From positions 1 through 5,766 of the forward strand of contig JAKBCX010000122.1 in the NCBI GenBank assembly GCA_021807465.1: a stretch of 5,766 nucleotides of DNA, given 5' to 3'. The notes beneath the pieces were generated by a model. The model was not told the DNA's origin, searched no databases, and saw only the letters and a list, made by a program, of their open reading frames with translations. The stretch is from Pseudomonadota bacterium (GTDB lineage Bacteria > Pseudomonadota > Alphaproteobacteria > Acetobacterales > Acetobacteraceae). Shown piece after piece: positions 1 through 5,665 of the stretch. Made by a program: the position numbers and the translations under genes. Every line of letters starts with the position of its first letter. The first letter of the stretch is position 1.

Positions 1-657
1 GAAACCCCCGTTACGGTGGCCGATACCCGTGCCGAGGCCCTGATTGTGGCGGGGCTGCGCGCGGCGGCGCCGGAAATTCCCGTGGTAGCGGAGGAGGAAG
101 TAGCGGCGGGCCGCATAACCAAACCGGAGGAAACATACTGGCTGGTGGATCCGCTCGACGGCACGCGCGAATTCGCCGCCGGGCGCGATGAATTCACCGT
201 TAATATCGGGCTGATTGTGAACGGTGCCCCCGTGCTGGGCGCCGTGGCCTCGCCCGCGCTGCACGAGCTGCATTTTGGGCTGGCGGGGCGGGGCGCCTGG
301 CGCCGCCGCGCCGGGGTGGAAGAACGCATTTCCGCCCGCCCCGCCCCGCCCGAGGGGCTGACGGTGATGGCCTCGCGCCATTATGCCGATGCGCCGGAGC
401 TGGCCGCCTGCCTCGCCCGCTACAAAATCGCGGCCCTCACCAATATCGGCTCCGCGCTCAAATTCCTGCGTTTGGCCGAAGGCGCCGCCGATTTCTACCC
501 CCGCCTGGGCCGCACCATGGAGTGGGACACAGCCGCCCCGCAAGCCGTGCTGGAGGCCGCGGGCGGCGTGGTACGCACGGAAGATGGCGCGGCCTTGCGC
601 TATGGCAAACCGGGCTGGGAGAACCCCGATTTCTGTGCCTGGGGTTTGCTTGAATAA
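1..657 (+). CDS. cysQ: 3'(2'),5'-bisphosphate nucleotidase CysQ, 5'-truncated by window edge
   Basis: This is the last 218 codons of an inositol-monophosphatase-superfamily enzyme; the frame is open from base 1, so the true start lies upstream and roughly 40-50 residues are missing judging from the usual family length. CysQ removes the 3' phosphate from PAP (and PAPS), using Mg2+, and so recycles the by-product of sulfate activation in the cytoplasm. Numbering from the first visible codon, I see the metal-binding acidic pair in VVAEEE (about 28-33), the WLVDPLDGT signature (47-55, metal-binding D50 and D53) and the C-terminal EWDTAA motif (174-179, D176) followed by AGG. The stretch GSALKF...FYPRLGR just before EWDTAA is typical of the CysQ branch rather than SuhB-type inositol phosphatases. 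The GTG at 16 lies inside the conserved N-terminal part (PVTVAD) and is not a credible start. The lipoprotein gene follows 42 bp downstream. Confidence 0.92.
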   Translation, partial: ETPVTVADTRAEALIVAGLRAAAPEIPVVAEEEVAAGRITKPEETYWLVDPLDGTREFAAGRDEFTVNIGLIVNGAPVLGAVASPALHELHFGLAGRGAWRRRAGVEERISARPAPPEGLTVMASRHYADAPELAACLARYKIAALTNIGSALKFLRLAEGAADFYPRLGRTMEWDTAAPQAVLEAAGGVVRTEDGAALRYGKPGWENPDFCAWGLLE

Positions 658-667
658 AGCCTCAATC

Positions 668-695
668 TCACCATGATATGCGGAGAGCATGGTGA
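668..695 (+). other. Inverted repeat before the lipoprotein gene, with the candidate ribosome site in its loop
   Basis: TCACCATG (668-675) and CATGGTGA (688-695) are perfect 8-bp complements around a 12-base loop. The loop contains GGAGAG (682-687), the best Shine-Dalgarno-like sequence for the ATG at 700, 12 bases away. There is no T tract after it, so it does not look like an intrinsic terminator for cysQ. It could be an RNA hairpin that presents or modulates the ribosome site, or a small DNA operator. That it folds in the cell is inference. Confidence 0.4.
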
Positions 696-699
696 TGTG

Positions 700-1146
700 A
701 TGAAGAAATTTGCACTCCCCGCCTTGCTGCTGGCCGCCGGCCTTACGGGCTGTACCTATGGCCCGGGTTATTATGGTAATGGCTATTATGGCTCGGGCTA
801 TTATAGCGCGCCCAGCTATTACGCCGCGCCCAGCTACTATGCCGCGCCGGGCTATTACGCGCCCAGCTATTATGGCGGCTCCACCGTCATTTTCGGTTAT
901 GGCGGGCATGACCACGATCATTACGGCGATCACGATCACCCGCCGCCTCCGCCACCCAGCGGCGGTCCGCCACCTGGGGGCTGGCATGGCGGCGGCGGCC
1001 CGCCGCCTGGTGGCGGCTGGCATGGCGCTGGCGGCCCGCCGCCTGGTGGTTCTCCGCCCGGCCCGCCACCAAGCCCTCCGCCCGGTCCTCCGCCCGGCGG
1101 TGGCGGCCATCCCAGCGGCGAGCCGCCGTTCTTCCACAGCCACTAA
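700..1146 (+). CDS. Small Tyr/His/Pro/Gly-rich repeat lipoprotein
   Basis: A 148-residue predicted lipoprotein of unknown function. Residues 1-17 form a signal peptide (MKK, then an Ala/Leu-rich core) ending in the lipobox LTGC, so C18 should be lipidated and the protein anchored in the inner or outer membrane facing the periplasm. The mature part is low complexity: seven Tyr-Tyr pairs between residues 24 and 58 in Gly/Ala/Pro/Ser spacers, a His-Asp cluster at 70-80 (HDHDHYGDHDH), then Pro/Gly runs with two WHG-containing 12-residue repeats (about 95-118) and a His-containing C-terminus. I chose ATG 700 because the signal peptide begins there; the in-frame ATG 673 would add nine residues before the MKK and has no ribosome site. 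The His-Asp cluster could bind divalent metal and the Tyr/Pro/Gly parts could contact cell wall or surface, but both are guesses. A strong shadow frame overlaps, but only this frame has a lipobox. Confidence 0.75.
   Translation: MKKFALPALLLAAGLTGCTYGPGYYGNGYYGSGYYSAPSYYAAPSYYAAPGYYAPSYYGGSTVIFGYGGHDHDHYGDHDHPPPPPPSGGPPPGGWHGGGGPPPGGGWHGAGGPPPGGSPPGPPPSPPPGPPPGGGGHPSGEPPFFHSH
981..1049 (+). repeat. Two 33-bp near-identical repeats inside the lipoprotein gene
   Basis: The segments 981-1013 and 1017-1049 match at 31 of 33 positions by eye, with a period of 36 bp. Each encodes a WHG-x-GG-PPPGG unit, giving a 12-residue protein repeat. The period is a multiple of three, so copy-number change would keep the frame. 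Upstream, at about 770-875, there is a looser repetition of TATTATGG/AGCTATTACGCC-like units that encode the Tyr-Tyr pairs. Confidence 0.75.
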
Positions 1147-1175
1147 GCGCCATTAAGCGTATCTAAAAGTTTTTC

Positions 1176-1207
1176 CCCTCTCCTGGGCGCCTTAACCCAA
1201 GAGAGGG
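1176..1207 (+). promoter_or_regulatory. Possible ribosome-site-sequestering hairpin before the PAS-GGDEF gene
   Basis: CCCTCTC (1176-1182) is perfectly complementary to GAGAGGG (1201-1207). After one C/A mismatch the stem continues with TGGG (1184-1187) against CCCA (1196-1199), leaving an 8-base loop. The right arm contains GAGAGG (1201-1206), the only good Shine-Dalgarno sequence for the ATG at 1214, with 7 bases between. If it forms in mRNA, the ribosome site would be buried. There is no T tract after the right arm, which argues against a terminator for the upstream gene. The pairing is seen; a regulatory role (temperature, ligand or small RNA) is inference. Confidence 0.45.
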
Positions 1208-1213
1208 CCATGT

Positions 1214-2167
1214 ATGGATGCGTTCCTGTTCAGCGATGCCGTTTTGCGCCGATTTCTTGGCGGCCTCGCGGATTACGCCGTTATAATTCTGGATATGGAA
1301 GGCGGCATCGCCGCCTGGAATGAAGGCGCGCGCCTGCTCACCCAATACCATGCCGCCGATGTGATGAACCGGCATTTCAGCCTGTTCCACACACCGGAAT
1401 CACGGGCAGCCGGGCAGCCGGATTCCGCCCTGGCCGAAGTGGCCGCAACCGGCAGGTACGAGGAAGAAGCCTGGCGCATGCGCGCCGACGGTACGCATTT
1501 CTGGGCGCACGCCACCATCAGCGCCATTCACGATGAGCAAGGCAAATTACGCGGCTATGGCTATGTAATGCAGGATTTCAGCGCCCGCCGCACGGCGCAA
1601 AAATACGCCGAATCCATGCTGCACCTTCTGGAGCACACCGCCAGCACCGATTACGTGACCGGGCTGGATAACCGCCGCGCGCTGGACAAGGCCTTGCGCG
1701 CCACTGCCTCCGCCGCGCGCCGCCATGACCGGGGTTTCTGCCTAGCGTTGATCGATATCGACCAGTTCCAGGCTTTCAACGAGCGTTTTGGCCGCGCGGC
1801 GGGCGATGCCTATCTGCGCCGCGCCGGGCAGAAATGGCGCGATGTCATGCGCCCGGAAGATTTCCTCGCCCGCTATTCCGGCGCCGAATTCGCGCTGTTG
1901 CTGCCGGATACAGAGCAAAGCGGCGCCATGGTCTGTGTGCAGCGCCTGGCGGGCGAAACGCTGGAGCCGCTCACCTGCTCGGTTGGCCTGGCGCAATGGG
2001 ACGGCACGGAAACCGGCGCCCAATTACTGGACCGCGCGGCGGAAGCCCTGGCCCAGGCCAAGGTGGAAGGCCGCAACCGCGTTATCATTTCCCAGGCCGC
2101 GCGTACTGAAGCGCCTGGGGGTGAAAGCGGCGGCACGTCTTGGCTGCGTGTGGTGACGCGGAATTAG
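1214..2167 (+). CDS. PAS-GGDEF protein with degenerate active site (SGAEF) and intact RxxD I-site
   Basis: A 317-residue soluble protein with no signal peptide or membrane segment. Residues about 12-128 are a PAS sensor domain (DYAVIILDMEGGIAAWN start, RADGTHFWAHATISAI core); residues about 143-293 are a GGDEF domain, beginning with TGLDNRR (149-155) and ending with EGRNRV (285-290). Active diguanylate cyclases make c-di-GMP from two GTP. Here D181 and D183 (DID) and the pair N189/D198 (the guanine-binding Asn and Asp of the family) remain, but the signature reads SGAEF (222-226): the first Gly is Ser and the catalytic/metal acidic residue is A224. The product-inhibition site RPED (213-216) lies exactly five residues before it, as in active cyclases. 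I infer it is probably not a cyclase but may bind c-di-GMP at the I-site, as Caulobacter PopA does, or GTP. There is no EAL or HD-GYP domain. ATG 1214 has GAGAGG 7 bases upstream. Convergent with trpA. Confidence 0.88.
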   Translation: MDAFLFSDAVLRRFLGGLADYAVIILDMEGGIAAWNEGARLLTQYHAADVMNRHFSLFHTPESRAAGQPDSALAEVAATGRYEEEAWRMRADGTHFWAHATISAIHDEQGKLRGYGYVMQDFSARRTAQKYAESMLHLLEHTASTDYVTGLDNRRALDKALRATASAARRHDRGFCLALIDIDQFQAFNERFGRAAGDAYLRRAGQKWRDVMRPEDFLARYSGAEFALLLPDTEQSGAMVCVQRLAGETLEPLTCSVGLAQWDGTETGAQLLDRAAEALAQAKVEGRNRVIISQAARTEAPGGESGGTSWLRVVTRN

Positions 2168-2182
2168 AAAAGCCGCTCCGGC
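2168..2182 (-). terminator. Weak candidate intrinsic terminator of trpBA
   Basis: Reading the - strand past the trpA stop, GCCG-GAG-CGGC forms a 4-bp GC stem with a 3-base loop (2182-2172), followed at once by TTTT (2171-2168), then C and an AT-rich stretch that runs into the end of the PAS-GGDEF gene. The stem is short, so termination may be weak or need help. It occupies the 22-bp gap between convergent genes. No matching T tract exists on the + strand side. Confidence 0.35.
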
Positions 2183-2189
2183 CGCCGCC

Positions 2190-2993
2190 TTACGCCGCCG
2201 CCTTGCGCGCGTTGCGTATACCGTCGGATAGCGCCTTCACATCGCGCAGCACGGCGGCCACGTTTTCGCGGCATAGTGTCTCGATCAGCGCCGAAGCCAC
2301 AATCGCCGCATCCGCATGCTGCGCCACCACGGCGGCTTGTTCTGGCGTGCGCACGCCAAACCCAACCGCAATCGGCAAATCGGTGGCGGCGCGGATGCGC
2401 GGAATATCCCGCGCCAAATCTGCCGCCGTGGCGGTGCGCGTGCCGGTAATGCCGGTAATGCTTACATAGTAAACAAAGCCGGACGAGCCTTCGAGCACCA
2501 GAGGCAGCCGTTCATTGCTGGTGGTGGGCGCCACGAGGCGGATGACATCCAGCTTGTTCTTTCCGGCATCCGGCAGCAGCAAATCCGCCTCTTCAGCCGG
2601 CAGGTCGACCACAATCAGCCCATCCACCCCCACCATGGCGGCGTCGGCGCAGAATTTCTCCACGCCGTAGGAGAGGATCGGGTTCAGATAGCCCATCAGC
2701 ACAATCGGCGTATGGTTGTTGGCGCGGCGGAATTCTTCCACCAGCCCCAGCACGCCATGCAATGTGGCCCCGGCCAGCAGCCCGCGCCGCCCGGCGGTTT
2801 GGATGGTTGGCCCATCCGCCATGGGGTCGGTAAAGGGCATGCCGATTTCAATAATATCCGCCCCGTTCGCCGCCATGCCATCCAGCAGCGCCAGAGATGT
2901 CGCGCGGTCCGGGTCGTAGGCTTCCACGAACGGGATGAGCGCCGCCTGCCCGCTTGCGCGCAGTTTCGCGAAAACGCCAGCGATGCGACTCAT
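2190..2993 (-). CDS. trpA: Tryptophan synthase alpha subunit
   Basis: A 267-residue TIM-barrel enzyme, the usual length, that cleaves indole-3-glycerol phosphate to indole and glyceraldehyde 3-phosphate and passes indole through a tunnel to TrpB. Both catalytic acids fall at the same numbers as in the enteric enzyme: E49 (DIIEIGMPF) and D60 ([10 protein letters not shown]). Loop 6 is present as SITGITG with T183, and the phosphate-binding GFG is at 211-213. Two departures from the usual consensus are seen: the conserved T-A-G-D-P after strand 1 reads EAYDPD (24-29), and the late phosphate loop G-S reads A-S (233-234). These may be lineage variants. The ATG overlaps the trpB stop as ATGA, and GGGAG (3005-3001), inside the trpB coding end, sits 7 bases upstream as its ribosome site, which indicates translational coupling and near 1:1 synthesis. 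Confidence 0.97.
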   Translation of the reverse strand: MSRIAGVFAKLRASGQAALIPFVEAYDPDRATSLALLDGMAANGADIIEIGMPFTDPMADGPTIQTAGRRGLLAGATLHGVLGLVEEFRRANNHTPIVLMGYLNPILSYGVEKFCADAAMVGVDGLIVVDLPAEEADLLLPDAGKNKLDVIRLVAPTTSNERLPLVLEGSSGFVYYVSITGITGTRTATAADLARDIPRIRAATDLPIAVGFGVRTPEQAAVVAQHADAAIVASALIETLCRENVAAVLRDVKALSDGIRNARKAAA

Positions 2994-4207
2994 AGCTCGG
3001 CTCCCAGATATTTGGCGACGGAGAAGATATCCTTGTCACCCCGGCCAGACATGTTGAGCAGGATGATCTGATCCTTGCCCATTTTCCCTGCGATTTTCAT
3101 GATATGCGCGATGGCGTGGCTGGTTTCCAGCGCCGGGATAATCCCTTCCGCGCGGCTGCAAAGCTGGAACGCCGCCAGCGCCTCGTCATCGGTCACGCCC
3201 ACATATTCCACGCGGCCAATATCGTGCAGCCAGGCGTGCTCCGGGCCAATGCCCGGGTAGTCCAGCCCGGCCGAGATGGAATGTGCCTCGATGATCTGCC
3301 CATCCGCATCCTGCAGCAGATAGGTGCGGTTGCCGTGCAGCACGCCGGGGCGGCCACGGTTGAGGCTGGCCGCGTGCTGCTCCGTATCCAGCCCATGCCC
3401 GGCGGCCTCCACGCCAATCAGCTTCACGGAAGGCTCGTCAAGGAATGGGTGGAACAGCCCCATGGCGTTGGAGCCGCCACCCACGCAGGCAATGGCCACA
3501 TCCGGCAGCTTGCCCTCGGCCTCCATAAGCTGCGCGCGCGCTTCCTCGCCGATAATGCACTGGAAGTCGCGCACCATGGCCGGGTAGGGGTGCGGTCCCG
3601 CCACGGTGCCGATGAGGTAAAAGGTGTCGCGCACATTCGCCACCCAGTCGCGCATGGCGTCGTTCATGGCGTCCTTCAGCGTGGCCGAGCCGGAGCTTAC
3701 CGGCACAACTTCCGCCCCCAGCAGCTTCATGCGGAACACGTTGGGCTTCTGCCGCTCCACATCCACCGCGCCCATGTAAATGGTGCAAGGCAGGCCGAAC
3801 AACGCGCATACAGTGGCCGTGGCCACGCCGTGCTGCCCGGCGCCGGTCTCGGCGATAATCCGCGTCTTGCCCATGCGCTTGGCCAGCAGAATCTGGCCGA
3901 TGCAATTATTAATCTTGTGCGCGCCGGTATGGTTCAGCTCTTCGCGCTTGAAGTAGATTTTCGCGCCGCCCAGCTCCTTGCTCAGCCGCTCGGCATACCA
4001 AAGCGCGCTGGGGCGGCCCACGTAATGCTTCAGGTAATAGGCCAGCTCGCTCTGGAATTCCGGGTCGGTTTTCGCCGCCTCGTAAGCCGCTTCAAGTTCC
4101 AGAATCAGCGGCATGAGCGTTTCCGCCACATACCGCCCGCCAAACTCGCCAAACCGCCCGCGCGCATCCGGCGCGTGGCGCAGGCTATTCATAATCGCAT
4201 CGCTCAT
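2990..4207 (-). CDS. trpB: Tryptophan synthase beta subunit
   Basis: A 405-residue PLP enzyme that condenses indole with L-serine to give L-tryptophan; it works as an alpha-beta-beta-alpha complex with TrpA. The PLP lysine is K98 in HTGAHKINN, the catalytic glutamate is E120 in AETGAGQHG, the cofactor phosphate loop is GGGSNAMG (243-250), and [10 protein letters not shown] (316-325) and SGRGDKD (387-393, S387 near the PLP ring nitrogen) are all intact. It begins with the [17 protein letters not shown] segment typical of TrpB1 (the ordinary TrpA-partnered form). The start is not certain: ATG 4207 has GGGGG directly against it with no spacer, and the next in-frame ATG at 4192 (MNSLRH) has no clear ribosome site either. 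An in-frame TAA at 4219-4217 limits any upstream extension. The 83-bp gap to the upstream hydrolase has no convincing terminator, so trpBA might be read from its own promoter or from the hydrolase transcript. Confidence 0.97.
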   Translation of the reverse strand: MSDAIMNSLRHAPDARGRFGEFGGRYVAETLMPLILELEAAYEAAKTDPEFQSELAYYLKHYVGRPSALWYAERLSKELGGAKIYFKREELNHTGAHKINNCIGQILLAKRMGKTRIIAETGAGQHGVATATVCALFGLPCTIYMGAVDVERQKPNVFRMKLLGAEVVPVSSGSATLKDAMNDAMRDWVANVRDTFYLIGTVAGPHPYPAMVRDFQCIIGEEARAQLMEAEGKLPDVAIACVGGGSNAMGLFHPFLDEPSVKLIGVEAAGHGLDTEQHAASLNRGRPGVLHGNRTYLLQDADGQIIEAHSISAGLDYPGIGPEHAWLHDIGRVEYVGVTDDEALAAFQLCSRAEGIIPALETSHAIAHIMKIAGKMGKDQIILLNMSGRGDKDIFSVAKYLGAEL

Positions 4208-4290
4208 CCCCCGGCTTTAACCCAACGCCCTTGCCGGATAAAGGCCGCCACTGGGGGAAACAGCAAGGTTTCAGCAAGAAAGACGGAGGC

Positions 4291-5010
4291 TCACGCCCCC
4301 TTGGCAATCACCCCCAGCCGTTCCGCCACCCAGTCCGGCTCGGTAATCATCAAATCATGCCCTGTATCAATATCCCACACACGGCCCTGCGAGCGCTCCA
4401 TGAGCAGCGCCATGTCCCGCCCTGGCTTGGTGATGGTGCAAATCAGGTGGCTCTCCGGTATGGCCCGCATCGCCGCCTCGTTATGCAGTTGCAGCTTCTG
4501 CTCGAAGCATTTCCAGGGCTGCGGGGTGAGCCGCGCCTTGGCCCAGGCGTGTTGCGCGGGTTCGGTAATGCCGTAAAATTCCGGCCCGGCTAGGTCGGGG
4601 AACTGCACCAGCTCCACCCCATCCACCACCTGTCCGGCCTGCCGCGCCGCGCTAATCATCGGCCCTGCGTGCTCCAGCAAAGATTCATTATGGCGCGGAT
4701 AGGCGGCATCCAGATACACGCGGTGCCCCACCCGCTCCGGCGCACGGTCCGCCACGCCGGTAATCACCATGCCGCCATAGGAATGGCCCACGATAATCAC
4801 ATTGCGCAAATCCTCATAAACCAGGAGCTGCACCACATCCTGGATATGCATCTCCAAATCCACATCCGCGCTTAGCAGATGTGCCCGGTCCGCCAGCCCG
4901 GTGAGCGAGGGGGCATACACAATATGCCCCTGCGCCTGCAGACGCCTGGCCACCGGCTGGTAGCACCAGCCGCCATGCCCGCCGCCATGGATCAGCACGA
5001 AAACCGCCAT
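4291..5010 (-). CDS. Alpha/beta hydrolase, EstC / plant methylesterase-like
   Basis: A 239-residue single-domain serine hydrolase of the Abhydrolase_6 type, resembling bacterial salicylate/pyrethroid-esterase-like proteins and plant methylesterase/hydroxynitrile lyase relatives. From the start used here: the oxyanion motif HGGGHGGW is at 8-15, the nucleophile elbow GHSYGG at 75-80 (S77), the family motif YLDAAYP at 99-105, and the catalytic His in DTGHDLM (H218). The catalytic acid is not obvious; D199 (PGRD) is one candidate. There is no signal peptide, so it should act in the cytoplasm on a small ester or related substrate that cannot be named from sequence. I chose ATG 5010 over ATG 5022 because GGAGG (5020-5016) lies 5 bases before 5010, inside what would otherwise be codons 2-3, and because the family normally begins MA-x-FVLIHG. 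It is divergent from a TetR gene across a palindromic operator and so is probably its regulated target. Confidence 0.88.
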   Translation of the reverse strand: MAVFVLIHGGGHGGWCYQPVARRLQAQGHIVYAPSLTGLADRAHLLSADVDLEMHIQDVVQLLVYEDLRNVIIVGHSYGGMVITGVADRAPERVGHRVYLDAAYPRHNESLLEHAGPMISAARQAGQVVDGVELVQFPDLAGPEFYGITEPAQHAWAKARLTPQPWKCFEQKLQLHNEAAMRAIPESHLICTITKPGRDMALLMERSQGRVWDIDTGHDLMITEPDWVAERLGVIAKGA

Positions 5011-5015
5011 TTTTT

Positions 5016-5020
5016 CCTCC
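5016..5020 (-). promoter_or_regulatory. Ribosome binding site that fixes the hydrolase start
   Basis: GGAGG on the - strand, followed by AAAAA and ATG (5010). This is the strongest Shine-Dalgarno match in the window and rules in favour of the shorter hydrolase start; the upstream ATG at 5022 overlaps this site and has none of its own. Confidence 0.8.
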
Positions 5021-5022
5021 AT

Positions 5023-5069
5023 TATTGTAACTTATCAACTGATAACTTATCGGATGGTAAGTTACAATA
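5023..5069. promoter_or_regulatory. 47-bp nested palindrome, probable TetR operator between the divergent genes
   Basis: The outer arms TATTGTAACTTA (5023-5034) and TAAGTTACAATA (5058-5069) are perfect 12-bp complements; the core GATAA-C-TTATC (5041-5051) is a perfect palindrome with the same centre, base 5046. A second, overlapping dyad TTATCA-AC-TGATAA (5032-5045) has an off-set centre and extends outward to 5028-5049 with only one more mismatched pair. The octamer AACTTATC also occurs as a direct repeat 15 bp apart (5029, 5044). The region is strikingly AT-rich against its surroundings. This pattern fits one or two TetR-family dimers bound side by side. Because both promoters must lie here, binding would block both genes. 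The binding protein is inferred from position. Confidence 0.75.
5039..5067 (-). promoter_or_regulatory. Candidate sigma-70-type promoter for the hydrolase gene
   Basis: On the - strand, TTGTAA (5067-5062) and TATCAG (5044-5039) are separated by 17 bases; each matches 4 of 6 consensus positions. Transcription would begin near 5032, giving a short leader before the GGAGG at 5020. It lies wholly inside the palindrome, so an operator-bound repressor would cover it. For the opposite gene, TACAAT at 5063-5068 (+) is a fair -10 box but I see no good -35 for it. Tentative. Confidence 0.4.
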
Positions 5070-5095
5070 CCGCCAATCCCGGCTATCAGGGGCGC

Positions 5096-5665
5096 ATGAC
5101 CTCACCCCAGCCCCGCAAGCGCGATGCCCAGGCCACCAAGGCGCGCATTCTGGAAGCCGCGCAAAGCGTGTTCGCCCGCACCTCTTACGCCGATGCCGGC
5201 ATACGAGAGATTGCCGCGCGGGCCGGGGTGAGCACCACGCTGCTGCTGCAGTATTTCGGCTCCAAGGCTGGGCTGTATGAGGAAGCGCTGAACCTGCTGG
5301 TGCCGCTGGGGGATGTATTACAAACCCCCCGCGCCCAGTTCGGCCAGGCGCTGGCCGAAGCTCTCCTCCATTCTGGCGACCAAAAAATCCGCCCCACCCT
5401 GATGATCCCGCTGGCGGGCGGCGATAGCGAGGCCGCAACCATTGCCGCGCGGGTAATGGAGGAGCGCGCCATCGCCCCGCTTGCCGCCTGGCTTGGCCCG
5501 CCCAATGCCCGCGCCCGCGCGCTGGAAATTGCCGCCATGGCCACCGGGCTTGTTACCTACACCGCCTACCTGCCCCTGCGCGCGCATACAGGCCAGGACA
5601 TTGCCCATATGGCCGCCTGGTTCGCGCAAAATGTGCAGACGATTGTTGATAACGGGGCGGATTAA
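5096..5665 (+). CDS. TetR/AcrR-family transcriptional regulator
   Basis: A 189-residue protein with an N-terminal TetR DNA-binding domain: KARILEAAQSVFA (15-27), then the helix-turn-helix IREIAARAGVSTTLLLQYFGSKAGLYEEAL (about 36-65), where the second helix and the QYFGSK turn are diagnostic. The C-terminal ligand/dimer domain is helical and loosely resembles the TetR_C_16 type (segment NARARALEIAAMATGLVTYTAYLPL, about 137-161); the ligand cannot be read from sequence. I chose ATG 5096, preceded by AGGGG (5088-5092, only 3 bases away), over the in-frame ATG 5054, which lies inside the palindromic operator and would add 14 residues without TetR character. Divergence from the hydrolase around that operator suggests autorepression and control of the hydrolase. 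It probably acts as a repressor released by a small hydrophobic ligand. Confidence 0.92.
   Translation: MTSPQPRKRDAQATKARILEAAQSVFARTSYADAGIREIAARAGVSTTLLLQYFGSKAGLYEEALNLLVPLGDVLQTPRAQFGQALAEALLHSGDQKIRPTLMIPLAGGDSEAATIAARVMEERAIAPLAAWLGPPNARARALEIAAMATGLVTYTAYLPLRAHTGQDIAHMAAWFAQNVQTIVDNGAD

Noticed and set aside
16..657. CysQ starting at the GTG at 16
   Set aside because: The codons before it (ETPVT) continue the conserved CysQ N-terminal motif, so the gene simply enters from outside the window.
710..1156. An alternative + frame over the lipoprotein gene, rich in Ala/Arg/Pro/Met
   Set aside because: It lacks a signal peptide or ribosome site; the chosen frame has a lipobox and regular protein repeats.
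1176..1207. Reading this hairpin as an intrinsic terminator of the lipoprotein gene
   Set aside because: No T tract follows the right arm on the + strand; the T run (1170-1174) lies before the hairpin.
2316..3071. A 251-codon open frame on the + strand opposite trpA
   Set aside because: It is a shadow of trpA, which has every catalytic motif; the translated sequence is low-quality His/Gln/Arg-rich with no recognisable domain.
4211..4237. CCGGC/GCCGG inverted repeat before trpB as a terminator or attenuator
   Set aside because: The stem is only 5 bp with a 17-base loop, there is no T tract, and no Trp-rich leader peptide is visible in the gap.
3104..4576. A 490-codon open frame on the + strand opposite trpB
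   Set aside because: It is antisense to the fully conserved trpB and runs into the hydrolase region; it shows no domain, and long open frames opposite real genes are expected in GC-rich DNA.
5054..5095. TetR start at ATG 5054
   Set aside because: It lies inside the palindromic operator and adds residues with no family similarity; ATG 5096 has AGGGG upstream.
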